This document shows positions 63,231-64,000 of a stretch of 64,000 nucleotides of DNA, in pieces. Within the stretch, counting starts at the first letter, position 1. Every line of letters begins with the position of its first letter. The DNA lies in contig JBEKLQ010000001.1 in the NCBI GenBank assembly GCA_050010115.1, positions 62,001 to 126,000 on the forward strand, in the 5' to 3' direction. The notes below the pieces were generated by a model that saw nothing but the letters and a program-made list of their open reading frames with translations, ran no database searches and was not told the DNA's origin. This DNA is from JAKACA01 sp050010115 (GTDB lineage: Bacteria; Actinomycetota; Acidimicrobiia; Acidimicrobiales; Bog-793). The translations under genes and the position numbers were made by a program.

Positions 63231-64000
63231 CGAGACCGGCTGCCGGGACGCCGGCCATGACCCGGCTGGCGAATCGAGACAGCGGGACCCGTGTCCTGGC
63301 CTGGGGCGCCTTGCCACCACCGGTACACGGCAGCGCCGTCGTGAACGACATGGTCCGGGAGGTAATCGACCGCGTCGGCGACGGGCACTGGGTGAACGCG
63401 GCGACGGGCGACCTGTCCGAGATCGGACGCGTGAAGGTTCGAAAACTGTGGGCCACGCTCGGGCGGTTGGCGGACTACGTGGTGCAGGCGGTGCGCTGGG
63501 CACCCGGGTACACGGCCTACGTGAGCATCGCGATCTCGGGGCCTACGGGCGTGCCGGCTGCGGCCCTATATCGGGATCTCCTGATCTGGACCATCGCTGC
63601 CCTTACCAGCCGTCGGATCGTGATCCACGTGCAAGCCGCAGATCTCTCCGGGTTGAGGCCGCGGGGACCCTTGGCGCCGCTCTGGCGCTGGCTCCTCCGG
63701 CGGAGCGAGTTCTGGGTTCTCGGGTCAATGCTCGTGGCTCCGCTGCGTGAATTGGGCGCCGTCGACATCCACGTCCTGCAAAACGGGGTCACCTGCGAAT
63801 CGCGCTACCACGGCGAGGGCCGGCAGGGAGCGCACGCGGCTCGTCAGGCGGCTCGTGCGGCGGCTCCTGAGGCGGCTCGTCATGCGGGTCGTCATGCGGC
63901 TCGTGCGGCGGCTCCTGAGGCGGCGCTCGCAGACAGTGGCGAGCCCAGTTCCTCCACAGACGGGGCAGACGTTCGCGTGGTGTTCCTCAGCCATCACTTC
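63227..64000 (+). CDS. family 4 glycosyltransferase (3' end outside window)
   Basis: The frame is open from ATG 63227 to the last base, 258 codons, so the C-terminal domain is missing. The N-terminal Rossmann domain starts VLAWGALPPPVHGSAVVND, a GT4 signature, and reaches the LQNGV interdomain motif near residue 190. An insertion of about 30 Ala/Arg/His-rich residues (HAARQAARAAPEAARHAGRH) from 9-bp repeats (about 63836-63928) follows, before VVFLSHHF, which begins the second domain. Coupled to the GT2 gene by a 4-base overlap. Confidence 0.8.
   Translation, partial: MTRPAAGTPAMTRLANRDSGTRVLAWGALPPPVHGSAVVNDMVREVIDRVGDGHWVNAATGDLSEIGRVKVRKLWATLGRLADYVVQAVRWAPGYTAYVSIAISGPTGVPAAALYRDLLIWTIAALTSRRIVIHVQAADLSGLRPRGPLAPLWRWLLRRSEFWVLGSMLVAPLRELGAVDIHVLQNGVTCESRYHGEGRQGAHAARQAARAAAPEAARHAGRHAARAAAPEAALADSGEPSSSTDGADVRVVFLSHHF
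63836..63928 (+). repeat. 9-bp degenerate repeat in the GT4 gene
   Basis: GCGGCTCGT and close variants (GCGGGTCGT, GCGGCTCCT) recur through this stretch, sometimes separated by CAG/CAT/GCG codons, and a longer unit (GCGGCTCGTGCGGCGGCTCC) appears twice. It codes an Ala/Arg/His-rich interdomain insertion. Confidence 0.7.

Overview
This window is a high-GC chromosomal segment from an actinobacterium. The gene order is the actinobacterial one: rpoC-rpsL-rpsG-fusA-tuf-rpsJ, the S10/spc/alpha ribosomal clusters, then glmM-glmS-acpS-nnr-alr-hydrolase-tsaE-tsaB-rimI-tsaD-groES-groEL. Two proteins carry the zinc forms of S14 and L36. A protein with repeated GWW..SDG.WYPP motifs and a GuaB3-type protein point, tentatively, to Acidimicrobiia. 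I see no tRNA, rRNA, CRISPR array, insertion sequence or prophage. Almost everything is core metabolism and the gene density is very high, with many 4-base (ATGA/GTGA) or 1-base stop/start overlaps.

Layout. 1-4.1 kb: the 3' part of rpoC. 4.1-5.2 kb: a structured spacer and a DUF1707 protein. 5.6-10.5 kb: str operon (rpsL, rpsG, fusA, tuf, rpsJ). 10.5-10.9 kb: an unusual 399-nt spacer that separates rpsJ from rplC and holds a hairpin, a promoter and a palindrome. 10.9-27 kb: 30 genes from rplC to rplQ, including secY, adk, map, infA, rpmJ and rpoA, closed by a terminator-like hairpin at 27.1 kb. 27-29.1 kb: truA, rplM, rpsI. 29.1-40.2 kb: amino-sugar and wall-precursor genes (glmM, glmS, alr), acpS, NAD(P)HX repair, a hydrolase, uracil-DNA glycosylase and the t6A tRNA-modification genes tsaE, tsaB, tsaD with rimI. 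40.2-42.2 kb: groES-groEL under a CIRCE operator. 42.3-52.4 kb: a Nudix hydrolase, two large membrane proteins (YfhO-like, DUF2142), a guaB3-like gene, pcrA, and a convergent GT-C-like membrane protein. 52.5-57.6 kb: a stand-alone B12-binding domain, sucC, sucD, threonine dehydratase and a divergent SHMT. 57.6-62.1 kb: a tail-anchored WYPP-repeat protein on the minus strand, then purN-purH-folD. 62.2-64 kb: two glycosyltransferases, the second cut by the window end.

How the genes work together: most make or run the translation machine (ribosomal proteins, factors, RNA polymerase subunits, TruA, t6A enzymes, Map, SecY). The rest supply wall precursors, folding capacity, and succinyl-CoA, one-carbon and purine metabolism. 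glyA, purN, purH and folD form a natural one-carbon/purine group. The B12 domain beside sucCD fits a methylmalonyl-CoA to succinyl-CoA route.

The most interesting signals are not new enzymes but expression and genome-texture features. Around ten genes have a TANNNT-like hexamer 6-9 nt before the start codon, which predicts leaderless mRNAs. Two genes appear to start at CTG. The S10 operon is split by a structured leader. Acidic or low-complexity tails decorate L4, L22, S3 and S17. Short tandem repeats of 7-21 bp recur across the window, inside linkers and spacers, including a seven-copy 15-bp array between rplM and rpsI.
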